A stretch of DNA of 64,000 bases from Agriotes lineatus (Eukaryota; Arthropoda; Insecta; Coleoptera; Elateridae). The notes below the pieces were generated by a model. The model saw only the letters and a list, made by a program, of their open reading frames with translations. It was not told the DNA's origin and made no database searches. Where the stretch lies: positions 62,001 through 126,000 of the forward strand of contig CALNHX010000276.1 of assembly GCA_940337035.1 (NCBI GenBank), written 5' to 3'. The number at the start of each line of letters is the position of its first letter. Positions within the stretch are counted from its first letter, which is position 1. Shown in pieces: positions 50,969 to 62,816 of the stretch. The position numbers and the translations under genes are program-made.

Positions 50969-52055
50969 TCTATATATATAATACTGAAAGTCCTGACTCA
51001 CTCACTCACTCATCAACGCCCAACCCAAACCATTGGACCTTGCACAGAGGTTCCCTTTATGATGTATACAAGGAATAAGGAAGGATATTTCAAAATTCAA
51101 CCCCTAAAGGAGTAAAATGGGGGTTGCAATTTTGTATGGAAAAATAATATTAAATAGACATTTCGACTTGAAACTTCGCAGGAGTACTCCTAAAAACAAA
51201 TAAGCAAACACGTATTTTGTGATTTTCAGAAAATCAACCCCTTAGGGGGTGAAATGGGGTAAATAAACCTAAAAATCGATATGGGTGTCGTTATTGAGGC
51301 TTTTTGGGACGTTGATTGCGAAAATGGCATTTGAAATTTGGCAGACAAATTTCTCATAGGGAGTAGGCGTCCGCTAAGAAAGGATTTTTGAAAATTCAAC
51401 CCCTAAAGGGGTAAAAAAGGGGAAATTTGTTCCCTGAAGGTGAAAATAGGAGATGACGGGACGGGACGGGTAGGGACGGGACGGGACGGCACGGGACGGG
51501 ACGGGACTAGACGGGAAGGGATGGGAATAGATGGGAGGGGAGAGGAGGGAACGGGGCGGTACGGGACGGGACGGGAAGGAAAAAGAAGGGATGGGATGGG
51601 AGGGAAGGAAGGGCACGGGGCGGGACTAGACGGGAAGGGACCGGAAGGGACGGGACGGGACGGGACAGGACAGGACGAGACTGGACGGGAAGGAAAGGGA
51701 GGGATGGAATGGGATGGGAGGAGAGGAGAGGGAACGGGGCGGGACGGGACGGGACGGGAAGGAAAGGGACGGGACGGGACGGGAAGGGAAGGCAATGGAT
51801 GGGATGGGATGGGAGGGGAGGGGAGGGAACGTGGCGGGACGGGACGGAAAGGGACGGGACGGGACGGGGTCGGGACGGGACGGGACGGGGTCGGGACGAG
51901 ACGGAACGGGGTCGGGAAAAGAGAAGGGGACGGGGCGGGGACGGAGACGGAAACGGGGATGGAATGGGATGGGATGGGATAACAGAAAATAATTAGTCAT
52001 TATTTAATACGCAAATAACGAACCTCGCGCGTACGAAGTTGCGGGTAACAGCTAG
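50969..52055 (+). mobile_element. Helitron-like element carrying a G-rich minisatellite (1087 bp)
   Basis: Begins TCTATATATATAATACTG, followed by the tetranucleotide run GACTCACTCACTCACTCATC and CAACGCCCAACCCAAACC, and ends CGTACGAAGTTGCGGGTAAC then AGCTAG, followed by host T. These 5' and 3' ends match those of 8672-24593 and the general pattern of insect non-autonomous Helitrons. The middle contains CCCCTTAGGGGGTGAAATGGGG phrases and then a 540-bp G-rich minisatellite. Confidence 0.6.
51450..51985. repeat. GGGAC-type G-rich minisatellite with higher-order period
   Basis: Almost purely purine on the plus strand apart from single C/T. The basic unit is GGGAC/GGGAT/GGGAA. Larger blocks (GGGATGGGATGGGAGG...GGGAACGGGGCGGGACGGG) recur around 51530, 51590, 51700 and 51805, so a ~105-110 bp higher-order unit (or half of it) is likely. 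It produces long, spurious open frames on both strands. Runs such as GGGACGGGACGGGACGGG fit the G-quadruplex consensus. Confidence 0.85.
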
Positions 52056-54570
52056 TCTTGTTATATTCAGTAACTTTGTAACTGTTGTAATTTTTTGTCT
52101 TACTTAATTTACTTCCTAATTGTTTTGCTTAATTCTATATAGGCATTCTGACGAACATTTTCTTATATTTCAACGTCTTTGTTCTTTACTGTTATTGAAA
52201 CCATCCTATGATACTATGTCCAGCGTTAAACATGTCCGATATAATTTACTCTTGCTATTCTACCCAAACATCTATTTATGGGCACCTGCTTATAGTTATG
52301 AAAGAAGAGTCATCGACTACGATGAATAATGCTACAAAAATTAACAAAATAAATAACTCATACCTGAACTTCATTGCAACATATTCACCATTCATCCTAA
52401 AACACCTTATAAAGTCCACGTGTACAAGCATTCGTAATAATTTGCGCTGTTCTTGTTTGAAAAATGAATTAAATCCCGTACTATATGTTTAATCCAAACT
52501 TAGTTTATTGTAGATATATAATTAACCAGTGATATAGGATCGCGCGAAAATTACAAATACTTAACTAATTAATGATCTGTAGATGTTACAATAAAACACA
52601 ATTAGCATGCTGACCTTACTAGGAAAATCGCAAAGTTTCCATGTTAAAAATAGGCCAAGGCGAGGTAATTTACTACCTACCCTACAATTTAATCTAATAT
52701 TAGAACACGTAATTAAAAAACGTAAATTAAATGAATATTCAAACTCTAAATAATCTAATTGGACAAATAATCAAGAGTACTGTAAAGCAAAACGCCAACG
52801 AAGGAAACTGAAACAAATCAAGAAAGCAATTATCAGTGGTTGCTAGAATCTAATTAAAAAAGAGAGATAACATAAAGATTATATGGCAGTCGGGACGAAC
52901 ATTAAGGAGGAAATACTGTGAACAAAATAAATTAGTGAAAATAGAATTATTTATATCAGCAATCAATTCAAAACAAAAAGCACTTATGCCGCTTATAGGA
53001 AAATATATAAAAACATTTCGAAAATAGATTGTAATAATCCGTTTGTAATTTCTATCTTGGAATCTCAGTTGTTATATTTCATAAGTGCAGCTGGTGTTGT
53101 GTACTGTTCATGTCTATTTTAGATAGTTGCATATATGAAGAAGTCCTGTTGTTAGGAATTTTAAAGCAGGATAAACAATATTTTAAAAACACATGGTCTC
53201 TGAAATCAACATTGAAAAATAAAACAAATGCTGCATGCACCACTTAAATTTGTTTACTTTTAGTTTATTTTTAGATAGGAATATGCGCAGACTTCCAAAT
53301 ATGATGCTATAATATTGTGCCTGGAGGTTATTCTGTTCAATTAATCATTTTATGTTTAAAGATTTAAATAAAAATAACAGGATTGGTTATGGTTTAATTA
53401 TTAAAATGTTGATACTGGAGAAAATTAAAGTTGTCTAATAAAATAATACTCCATATGTTAATATAAGAATGAAAAGGGTTTAGGTGGACAGGGTTGACTA
53501 CAACTTGGACGCAGGTTTTCATTTGAAGGACTGGCAACTGAAAATTTATTGTTTTTATATCAGTACAAAGCAGGTTGTGCTAACGTAATGTAATTAAGCT
53601 GAAGTTTACTGCGAAATAATCTTAAAAATTATTCGAAATAAAATGTTAATACATGCTAAAATTAATATTGAATTACGTTGTTAAAAGAGAATATGATTAG
53701 TCACATAACACGTGATGATAATTACGTGGATGTGAGCACAGCTTAAGAAATATTTACACTTGAGTCACATAAAGAATCTGCAATTGGCAATAAGAAATTA
53801 GAGAGAAGGTACCGGAAAATAGGGTTAAGAGCGTGAACTGAAAAGAATAATTAAAATGTGTTGAAAGTAAACAAGTATCAAAATTGTTGCCATTCAAACT
53901 TTAAAATAGAATCTAGCATAAAGTGAATGTTAAACAAATAAAATGTTAGTTACTAGGTAATGATGGGTAACAACTGACATTTTTATTTTAGGTCTGGTTT
54001 TCATATGTTAACTTAATAAAAGCCAGTAATCAAGATTAATTGAATTAAGTGTTGTGAAGGTAACGCCAGGAGTTATAAATTAATATATAAAGAATAAGTA
54101 ATAAAGGTGGTTCGTGGTTGAGTAAAAACGGGGGCATTAGTGGAGCTCGTCTGCGAATGTATGTAGTCCGCAGGCAAGAGTGGATTGCGTACGACGTAGT
54201 AGAAACTTTACAACCACACAGGAAGAAGCCGTGCAACTGAAGATGGTGCTGTTGCAACCATCCAGGACCGGCAGGTAACCCTGAGTTTGTTACAGTTCTT
54301 GGTACCCACACTGCCTAGCCCAGCGGTGGAGTTAGAAGTAGTCCCTGAAAAAGAGCACATTTGCGATGTGGTGAATAAATACACAGCTATCTTAAATAAG
54401 CATTCTTTTATGACATTAATAATTACAAAGAGATACGACTTACCTGACTGAGCAGATTGTAGTTTTATTTAGTATTAAGAGCAAGTAAGGTTATTTCAAA
54501 GCGTAAATTATTATATTACCCAAGTGTTACAACCCAACCCTGATTTGAGTTATTCATGTTCTGAAAAGCT
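52056..54570. other. No supported gene; possible retroelement leader at 54141
   Basis: AT-rich. Open frames near 52.2 kb have no recognisable domain. TGGAGCTCGTCTGCGAAT at 54141-54158 resembles a tRNA-Pro-type primer-binding site (TGGGGGCTCGTCCGGGAT) with several differences, after a GGGGGCA that could end an LTR. This is weak. Confidence 0.3.
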
Positions 54571-56702
54571 TGTTACCGCTAATTACCGATACTCTGGTGG
54601 TAAAGAGGGGGGCGGTAAGCAAGAGCGGCCGGCTTCTCAGCCAGGAGGGCGTGGGTTAAAATCGGAGACTCAAAGCTTCAGCTGAAAATAAAATAAATGG
54701 GCGCCAGGTAGCAGTAACCCAGCTCTTTGCTAATCGCACATATAGGCACACGATAAGATGCGCTACCAAACACTTCCTGAAAAAAAGAGGTACGGCAAGG
54801 GAGCATAAATAAAATTCACTGGCCTAAGTAACGATTCAGTATAATCAACAAATCGTAAATTGGGATCCACAAGTATACACAATAATTACTACGGTATATT
54901 CCACAAAATATCTCAATAAGGAGACCATATCACAGTTCAAAAAAAAAATACCAAGGGTGGCTTGAGGCTAAAGTCACCACAGTACAGCCAGATTACATAC
55001 ACAAGGGCATCAAGCGAAATCAGCGGGCGGGCCCAGAATTAATAAAATTTCACACAATATGTATAAAGTGCTAATTAACAGTATTAGTAAAAGATTACAA
55101 AAATGATATTAAATTTGGCCAAATGCATTACTAAATAAGCACTAAAGAAGAGCTCGGAGACTCGTGGCTCCGGCGTAATGATTAACTTGAAAGGTAAATT
55201 TAGTAGATGGGTTGAATTTAACTGAACACCCTGTATGCAAGGTTCCTCTCGTAATTAAATAAAGATTAATTCACATTAGCGTCGCCGCGGTCCGACAAGA
55301 TCTTGCGGTAATACCACGAAGCGATTTCGCGAACAATGCAATGTACTCTGCATTATAACGACCGAGGTGCGAGCAGTAATAATAATTGCTTGCAAAGCTG
55401 GGTAAATAGCATAATTCAACGGTGTAATTAATAACAATTAAAATCTAAAAAGGTAAACCGTCGTGCACTTGGCTTCACAATGTGGACATAATACCGTTAC
55501 AAATTTTACATATACAATTCCGGTAAAATTTATCCCGAATTCGGTTACAACGCGATTCCGATAAAACTATTCCGAATTAAGATGCACTTTCGCCTAAATG
55601 ACCTACTTGGCTATTTACTGTGCAGAAGAGCTACCGCTAAAACTGATTCTTGTGAAGGCAAACTCAATCATAATCGTGCACAGGTGAGTTCATAGCTTTA
55701 AAAAACATACAATATAACAAACGTACGTCTATCGAGCACCTTGCAGCGTTGCCACGCAAACGGCCTAAGGGGGCACTTGATTCCCGAGAGTTCGAAACGG
55801 AAATATTAAACTGACAGACCTTTGGCAGTGGGCTTCTCTTCCGCTGCAGATGTTAAAAACAGGATGAGCCTAAGGACCACGAGGGGGCCAAGCCATCACC
55901 AGGTAGCTGAAGGGATGCCATAGTCAGCGAAACTCGTCACCAGGCTGGTGGCTACGTGACCACAATGCGACAGCTGCGATTAGCTCGGTAGTTTCTTGCT
56001 CCCAACGAGGAGAATTCGACAGGCATGCTACCGTCGAGTAAAAGGTACCGTCGAGTGAAAGTACCGTCGAGCAAAAGTACCGTCGAGCAAAAGGTACCGT
56101 CGAGTAAAAGCTGAAAGGCAAATAACCATGGAAATACACCGAATAAGTCCAAATAATTCACCTTACCCGTTTCAGGTTTTCTACGGCTGTTCAACGCCAA
56201 AGTAAAAACATGTGCTTTGCTAGAGCGGAATCCCCAAACAATATTCGGGTTGGAATTCGCCAAAAATGCAACTCACAAAGCCTAATTCTGAACTTCCATG
56301 GAGTTCAGGACACAAAAAGGCACAATTCCAGGCTAGGATGCTAACGAAAAATCCTGGTTTAGATACGTCATCAAAACGTAAATTTCGAAGCACCTAGCTC
56401 TTGCAGCACAGGATGGCGGAAAAATGTCAAGATGGTTTCCAAAAACTGATAAAGCCCAAAAATCAAATTTCTGGGGAAAGGGAAAATGCATGAGGTGAAG
56501 CCTACACTGCAGGGGCATTTGGACCCATAAAATCGACCAAATGGTTTACTTAGTTTGCAATACAGCTATCAAACGATCTGAATGCTCAAAGATAATGCAG
56601 GGAAAATCATACCTCAAGAAATACATGGTAAAAAGTTAATTTTAACCGAGATTAGGGCAAATAATTAGGCGAATAGCTAAAAATGAATTTTGACCCGTAA
56701 CA
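54571..56702 (-). repeat. 3' LTR of element B
   Basis: 2,132 bp. In element orientation it starts TGTTACGGGTCAAAATTC and ends TTAGCGGTAACA (TG...CA). Upstream in element orientation is GTGAGGGGAGAGT, a likely polypurine tract. It contains the five-copy 16-bp repeat at 56029-56115. Confidence 0.92.
56029..56115. repeat. Five tandem 16-17 bp repeats in the LTR
   Basis: TACCGTCGAGTAAAAGG-type units start at about 56029, 56046, 56062, 56078 and 56094. They lie roughly 600-670 nt into the LTR in element orientation, so plausibly in U3. An enhancer role is inference. The corresponding part of the 5' LTR is outside the window. Confidence 0.75.
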
Positions 56703-57746
56703 ACTCTCCCCTCACTTAAAAATAGGTAAATTCCCCGAATTTACCGACGCAGAACCTAAGCATGCACAATAATGAAACCTCAAGAACCTTCCAGATGCAC
56801 AAAAAGAACCAAAGCGGATATCCAGCTCAACCAGGCCAATGTCAACAAATTTAGAAGCGGATACGTAAACCAAAAAAAGTTCGTCACTGTCAGAAGGCGA
56901 AAAGAAATAAGGGAAACACACAGGGTCGTAAAAGGATTGAAAGTAGAGAGAAAGATCGAAGGGATAAACGGCTCTCCAAATGAATGTCATGCAGAAAAGG
57001 ACATCGGAACATCCGTCGCTGCTGGATGACAAAGGCGCGCCGGTGGATGAACCGATCCAGGCCCAAGTCTACACAACACCCACCGAGAGACCGCCTACCA
57101 AGAAGAGGAAAATAAAAAAAAAATTAGAGTGGTGAAAAAGGGCATGGGATTAGGAAGTTCCAGAAAAGAAAATAGTGGACGACACAGAAGAGGGATGGGA
57201 AGGATTGTCCGTTGTCTCGTCAGTCGGTCATCGTAGGGTGGAATCAAGTAGAATAACAGAAAATTTCAAAATTGGAAAAGGCCGAAAAAGTTTGAAGTCT
57301 GCACAGGCAATGGGTACCAGGCGCGGGGCCCCGTAGTGCACACCGCGATCATAGGCAACCATCCCCTGGGCCGACAAAAAAAATAACCCTACACCCTACT
57401 AGTCTAGGAAAAGTGGGCAGCCCAGGACCGACTGCACACTGAAACACTATCCTCCGTGACCGGATAGCGGAACACCGGAGATGAGACCTCAAAGGTGGCT
57501 CACTCCTGAATGAACGACAAGATGGAATGTCTCAGTCTACCTTACAAGTAAGGAATAGACGGAAAAGTAACCGACCGTTCAAGTCCCCAACCATCCTCCC
57601 AAAAAGACCAGAACGAAAACTTCCACGAAGCTTTCTACAACGCAGATTAAGGAACACAAAAAAAACGAACACAAGAAAATAACCTCAAATCATAGCTACA
57701 TTTGAAGACCAGAGGTTCGACAGAACACACGCAGACTAACAATAGA
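56703..57746 (-). other. 3' noncoding region of element B, no env
   Basis: About 1 kb between the pol stop and the 3' LTR with only short frames on either strand. No signal peptide, transmembrane or envelope-like ORF is seen. Confidence 0.6.
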
Positions 57747-60700
57747 CTACACCTCATTGGGTGGTTGATCGCGAATGTCGTCGTAGTGGGGTTTAAGGTC
57801 TTTGGCGTGCCAAGTCCCACGCAGCAGATTACCTTCAGGAGTCTTAAGTTCGTAGACCCATCTTGATAGTCGGCGATGGACAATAAAAGGACCCACATAT
57901 TTAGAAGCGAGCTTAGCTGAAAAGTGGTTTGCAGCGTCTGAGAGGACATAGTTTTTGCGCCAAACAGACTGATTCACTTGATATTCCACAGGGCGACGTC
58001 TAAGGTCATAACGTGTCTTAGATTTCTGATAAGCCTTATCCAGGCGGCGGCGTACGTCAGCATACAAGCGTTGGACTGCTTCAGAACGATGGTTATTATT
58101 ATTGGTGCGGTCAAATTGTAATTCTGGCTCGGCATTCGTATTCTGGTCGTCAGCTTCTCCAGGCCGTCTAAGAATAATCTCTCGACCAAAGTTGATGAAG
58201 TATGGACTTTGTCCAGTTACTTCGTGTTTAGCAGTTCTGATGGCACACGCCACATGAGGTAAATATTTGTCCCATTCACGTTGGTTATCTTGAACGTAGG
58301 CTGTCAACATAGTCTTCAAGACACGATTTATGCGTTCGGTAGGGTTTGCTTGTGGATGGTAGTAAGCAGTAAACGACATTTTACAATTGTAGGTGTTCAT
58401 GAGGGTAGTAAACTCACGACTGCGAAATTGCACACCATTGTCGCAGATTATTCGGCGAGGCGCACCGTACACTAGGAACACATCTTCTTCAAGATGCTGG
58501 ACTATGTTCGAAGCGGTTGCAGAGCGTAATGGGAAAAATAGAGGAAACTTGCTAAAGCAATCAGCGACGACAAGTATATAGGCGTAACCTTTCTTGGATC
58601 GAGGTAAGGGACCAACAATATCAGTGCAGATGACTTCCCATGGTTTTGTTATAATAGAATGTCCACCCATGAAACCAACAGGAGGTCTCTGTTCAGGCTT
58701 AGTTCTTCCACAAGTGTTACAGCGGCGTATGTAAGCGGCGACGTCAGCGCGCATCTTCGGCCAGTAAAAATGTTGTGCTAGGCGATTTAATGTTTTAGAG
58801 ACACCAGTGTGTCCAGCGCTGGGCAGATCGTGATTTTGACGAATCAGGTCCTTGCGCTTTTCTTTCGGGACTACCAATCTCCATTCTTCATGGTCTTCTC
58901 GTAGATCGGAGTACGTGACGTTGACGTGCTTATACAGCTTGTCACCTTCAAGGCGCCACAATGGGAAGCGACGAGGATTACTTTGTACATTATTCCGCAT
59001 GCGGATGTACCAGCGGTCTTTAACGGCTTCGTTAATGATGGGTTGGTCTCCTATAGCATCAACTACGGGTACGGCGCGAGACAACGTATCAGGTACAACA
59101 TGGTCTTTACCCTTACGGTGAATGATATCAAAGTCGTATTGTTGCAGACGCACTGCCCAACGTGCAATTCGACCAGTAGGATCTTTGATGTTGTTCAGCC
59201 ATTTTAAGCTGTAGTGGTCCGTGATCACAGTGAACTTCGTTCCCTCGATGTACGGTCGAAGTTTTTCGATCGCAAATAGAACTGCTAGACATTCACGTTC
59301 TGTGGTGCTGAAGTTCCTCTCATTTCTGGTTAACGAGCAGCTGATATAACATATAACTTTCTCGCCATCTTCCTGGTTTTGGGTAAGAACGGCACCAAGA
59401 CCATAAGCGGAGGCGTCTGTTTGAATCGAAAATGGTAAACTGAAATTAGGGCACGCAAGTATAGGTGCAGAGACCAGATGTTCCTTAATTGAGCGAAACG
59501 CGTTTTCACAGTCTGTGGTCCAATTAAATTTGGCGTTCTTTCGAAGCAACGAGGTTAAAGGAGCGAGCAATGTAGAGAAATTTGGTACAAAGCGTCGGTA
59601 CCATGATGCCATGCCCACTATGCGGCGGATCTCGGAAACACAAGTTGGAGTGGGTATTTCAATAATGGCCCGAACTTTATCGGGGTCAACTAACAAACCT
59701 CTGGAGTTAACTACGTAACCAAGGTAGCGAAGTTCAGGTTTACAGAAGTGACATTTCTCTTTGCTTAAGGTTAAGCCAGCATCGGAAAGGCGTTTAACGA
59801 CTTCTCGTAAGACGTCTAGATGTTGCTCAAAAGTCTGCGTACAAATAATTACGTCGTCGAGGTAGGTGAAGACAAAGGGTTCTAGGTCAGCCCCTATCAC
59901 ACGGTCTATCAACCGTTGCCAAGTGGCCGGGGCCGTATGAAGGCCGAAAGGTAGGCGACAAAATTGAAACAAGCCTCGGTTAGGCACTGTAAAGGCAGTA
60001 TATTCCCGAGAGGACTCGGCAACAGGTATTTGCCAATAAGCGGATTTGATATCTAAGGTTGTAAGATAACGTGCGTCTCTAAGTTTGTCGAGGGTGCTAC
60101 TAATATAAGGAAGAGGGTAAGCGTCAGGCTGACTAACCCTATTCAACTTGCGATAATCAACACAGAACCTATAGGAATTATCGCGCTTTTTAACCAAAAC
60201 GATTGGAGACGACCAAGCAGAGGTAGAGCGTTCCACAATGCCATCTTGAAGCATCTTGTCTAACTCCTTATCGACATGTTGCTGAAGGGCCGGAGAAATG
60301 GGGTAGTAACGCTGTTTTATAGGAGGCGACTGCGTTTTAATCTCATGTTGGACCAGGTGAGTACATCCAAGTTTATCACCCATAGCATTAAAAGTACTAT
60401 CAACAAATTCTTGCAGCTGAAGGCTCTGTTCACTAGTAAGGTGTTCGACAGATTGAATGGCGTCGACAGATATGTTAGGGTTGTTCGTAGCAAAGCTCCA
60501 TTCATCCCGGCGAAGGTTAGGTATAATGTTCATCTTGCGCCAGAAATCGATTCCCAAGATAAGCGAATGGGGTAACGAAGGGACAACTAGGACGTCCATG
60601 ACACAGACTCTATCTCGGAGAGTTATAGGAATGATAGCAGTACCTATACTAGAACACTCATCACCATTGGCGACTACACAAGAGGAAAGGTGTTTGGTAT

Positions 60701-60992
60701 CGAGACGGCAGTAGTCCTGTAGCATCTCCCAACCTTGTTTACCTAAAAGAGTTCGAGAAGCTCCGGAATCTAAAAGGCCTAGAATGGAATTTCCAAAGAT
60801 AGAAACCTTAAGGTAGGGTCTTTGATCGTTATCTGCATGGCTAAGTATAAAATCGAGTACAGCTTGGTGTTTGAAATTAAAACTTTCAGACTTTTCATTC
60901 GGATCAACAATCGGTTCGTTGGCCTTATGTTTGCAGCGTGCTAATCGGCCTCTTAACGACGCTGGACGGCGTTTCCCGAACACGACGGGCAT
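57747..60992 (-). CDS. pol: Pol polyprotein of element B (protease, RT, RNase H, integrase)
   Basis: 1081 codons open. Protease LLDSGASRTLLG with catalytic Asp75 and ILGIDFW; reverse transcriptase with RFCVDYRKLN, LPFGLHTAPATWQRLID and catalytic YLDD at 377-380; RNase H with QTDASAYGLGAVLTQ, TERECLAVLFAIEKL and TDHYSLKWL; integrase HHCC finger HDLPSAGHTG...CNTCGRTK; integrase core CTDIVGPLPRS, CDNGVQFRS and NPTERINR; C-terminal GPF module (KYVGPFIVHRR) without chromodomain. The frame overlaps gag by 40 nt and is -1 relative to it, so expression probably uses -1 ribosomal frameshifting. The ATG at 60990-60992 is therefore not necessarily used. No internal stops. Confidence 0.92.
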   Translation of the reverse strand: MPVVFGKRRPASLRGRLARCKHKANEPIVDPNEKSESFNFKHQAVLDFILSHADNDQRPYLKVSIFGNSILGLLDSGASRTLLGKQGWEMLQDYCRLDTKHLSSCVVANGDECSSIGTAIIPITLRDRVCVMDVLVVPSLPHSLILGIDFWRKMNIIPNLRRDEWSFATNNPNISVDAIQSVEHLTSEQSLQLQEFVDSTFNAMGDKLGCTHLVQHEIKTQSPPIKQRYYPISPALQQHVDKELDKMLQDGIVERSTSAWSSPIVLVKKRDNSYRFCVDYRKLNRVSQPDAYPLPYISSTLDKLRDARYLTTLDIKSAYWQIPVAESSREYTAFTVPNRGLFQFCRLPFGLHTAPATWQRLIDRVIGADLEPFVFTYLDDVIICTQTFEQHLDVLREVVKRLSDAGLTLSKEKCHFCKPELRYLGYVVNSRGLLVDPDKVRAIIEIPTPTCVSEIRRIVGMASWYRRFVPNFSTLLAPLTSLLRKNAKFNWTTDCENAFRSIKEHLVSAPILACPNFSLPFSIQTDASAYGLGAVLTQNQEDGEKVICYISCSLTRNERNFSTTERECLAVLFAIEKLRPYIEGTKFTVITDHYSLKWLNNIKDPTGRIARWAVRLQQYDFDIIHRKGKDHVVPDTLSRAVPVVDAIGDQPIINEAVKDRWYIRMRNNVQSNPRRFPLWRLEGDKLYKHVNVTYSDLREDHEEWRLVVPKEKRKDLIRQNHDLPSAGHTGVSKTLNRLAQHFYWPKMRADVAAYIRRCNTCGRTKPEQRPPVGFMGGHSIITKPWEVICTDIVGPLPRSKKGYAYILVVADCFSKFPLFFPLRSATASNIVQHLEEDVFLVYGAPRRIICDNGVQFRSREFTTLMNTYNCKMSFTAYYHPQANPTERINRVLKTMLTAYVQDNQREWDKYLPHVACAIRTAKHEVTGQSPYFINFGREIILRRPGEADDQNTNAEPELQFDRTNNNNHRSEAVQRLYADVRRRLDKAYQKSKTRYDLRRRPVEYQVNQSVWRKNYVLSDAANHFSAKLASKYVGPFIVHRRLSRWVYELKTPEGNLLRGTWHAKDLKPHYDDIRDQPPNEV

Positions 60993-62371
60993 GTTCTAGT
61001 TGTATAATCTGGTTTCCCACATCTGTAGCAGTGTATCCTTTTAGACTGAGGGCAATCAACAGATCGATGGTTGGGTTGATTGCAATTCCAGCAAATCATA
61101 GGCTTAGCAGCATTGGTGTGAGTCAGACCGGCACAAACTGAAGGAGTGGGAACAGAAGCTGAATCTTCCACAGAGGCTATATTGAATTTCGAATGTGATC
61201 GACGGTACGCTAAGTCTGGTTCCAACGAATTCTTTCCATTAGTTGGAGGATTTCGAAAGCGTGAGGTTCGTACTTGAGTGTCTTCGATGATCTTGCATGT
61301 ACGAGTGAGATCTGAAATAGTGATTACAACTTGTAAGGCGAGTTGAGATTGAAGATAAGGTTGCAGGTTTCTTCTTATCAAAGTGAGACGTGTGGTTTCC
61401 AACGGCACTGAAGGTAGGCGTCGGAAAAGATTTTCCATGACCGCGATGTAGACGGACACTGGCTCATCAACACCTTGGGTGCGGTGTCTTATCTCATCCC
61501 ATAAAGTTGCTTCGTAGTCACACGGCAAGAAGGTTTCTCGAAGAGCTTTAGTCAGGTCATCCCAACTACGGATAGTGTCGCGAATAGATCGGTACCAGAT
61601 TAAGGCATTGCCAGTAAAAAGTTCTACGGCTGCAGTAAACAATTGTTCCTTAGGTACTCCTCTAGCAACTCGGAGTTCTTCAATACGTTCCAAGAAACTT
61701 GATACGCCACTTTCACCATCATATTGTATCTTCCATTTATTGACAGGAATAAAGTTATGTTCAGCGGGTGCACGACTCGATGTAACCATACTAGTGCTAT
61801 GAAAAAGTGAGGATCTTCGCTGTGAGGCATTGAGGTTGAAGTTTACGTTGGAGCTACGCCTAGGTTCAACATCTGGTGGAGATGGTTGTTCCTGATAATC
61901 GTGATAAGTATCGGGAGCTCGAGGTAGAGAGGTAGCAGCATCAGGTTCGTCTAATGAAATTAAATCTTGATCTCGTTGATTTTCAATCTTGCTTTCAAGA
62001 TCGTCAAGTAATTGAAGGCATTGATTCACTGCTTCATTTTTCAGATTAGCCAAAGATTCGATAGAAGCGATTCTCTCAAGGCGGCCATACACATGTAGGA
62101 GACGAGTATATAATCTTTTGAAGTTGTTATCCTTTGTGGTGGAAAAACAGATGCCGACTTCTGCAGCAAGGATTGCTAATTTAGCTGTGCATGCTTCCAA
62201 TTCTAGTGCATTATCAATGTGGACTTCGGGGAAACTAACGTTGCCACTGCGCTCCATTCTAAGTCGAGACCTAAGTAACTTGCGTTTCTCCATGACATTA
62301 CCTTGGCAAGAAATACCCCTAACTAGTAATTCATAATCGAGTTCATCGACAAGTAGGCGATCAACGTCCAT
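60953..62371 (-). CDS. gag: Gag of element B
   Basis: 472 codons from ATG 62369-62371 (MDVDRLLVDELDYELLVRG). An N-terminal charged/helical part, then a variable linker rich in Ser/Pro/Asp, a gag core (RGVPKEQLFTAAVELFTGNA, IRSWDDLTKALRETFLPCDY), and two CCHC knuckles: CWNCNQPNHRSVDC and CYRCGKPDYTTRTC, for RNA packaging. The second knuckle lies just before the overlap with pol. Element A has only the first knuckle. Confidence 0.88.
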   Translation of the reverse strand: MDVDRLLVDELDYELLVRGISCQGNVMEKRKLLRSRLRMERSGNVSFPEVHIDNALELEACTAKLAILAAEVGICFSTTKDNNFKRLYTRLLHVYGRLERIASIESLANLKNEAVNQCLQLLDDLESKIENQRDQDLISLDEPDAATSLPRAPDTYHDYQEQPSPPDVEPRRSSNVNFNLNASQRRSSLFHSTSMVTSSRAPAEHNFIPVNKWKIQYDGESGVSSFLERIEELRVARGVPKEQLFTAAVELFTGNALIWYRSIRDTIRSWDDLTKALRETFLPCDYEATLWDEIRHRTQGVDEPVSVYIAVMENLFRRLPSVPLETTRLTLIRRNLQPYLQSQLALQVVITISDLTRTCKIIEDTQVRTSRFRNPPTNGKNSLEPDLAYRRSHSKFNIASVEDSASVPTPSVCAGLTHTNAAKPMICWNCNQPNHRSVDCPQSKRIHCYRCGKPDYTTRTCPSCSGNAVQRR

Positions 62372-62816
62372 CTTCGGGTATTCAAAAGAGCGACAAAAAA
62401 GGAAGGAAAAAAAAATAGTCTAACAGCTAACAGCTAACACTACTATTCAAAACTAATTAATGTGTTGTATAAACACTCGAATAAACTTACTACAACTATC
62501 AAAATCTATTACTAGAACATTAGCCTATAACTAACCCTGCAACAAAAATTATCAGCAAGTAGCTAAACGATATGGCAGGATACCCAATTATCTAAATCAC
62601 ATGCATCTGGAAACTCATGCAAGCCAATAAATCTATCTAACTATCTAGCTAAACATGCAATATGAATACTATACCACCAAAACTAATTTAAACGTATAAT
62701 TAAATATATCACAACAAGGGGGAACAAATTTGCTCACTCAACCGAAATCGAGGCCAGGAGAAAACAATGTCAGATGAAGCAAAATCGGGCTCCACGACAG
62801 GGTGCCAAACTTCTTT
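62372..62816 (-). other. 5' leader of element B with candidate primer-binding site
   Basis: 445 bp of AT-rich leader. The candidate primer-binding site in element orientation is TGGCACCCTGTCG (plus-strand 62795-62807), about nine bases inside the LTR boundary. I cannot name the tRNA with confidence. Confidence 0.5.

Noticed and set aside
51403..52000. Long open frames on both strands with Gly-Arg-Asp or Pro-Ser-Arg repeats
   Set aside because: They exist only because the GGGAC minisatellite lacks stops in several frames; no start context, no domain, and all frames look equally open.
52120..52492. Overlapping 69- and 94-aa open frames
   Set aside because: No domain and no coding signature. 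They overlap in different frames and are best explained by chance.
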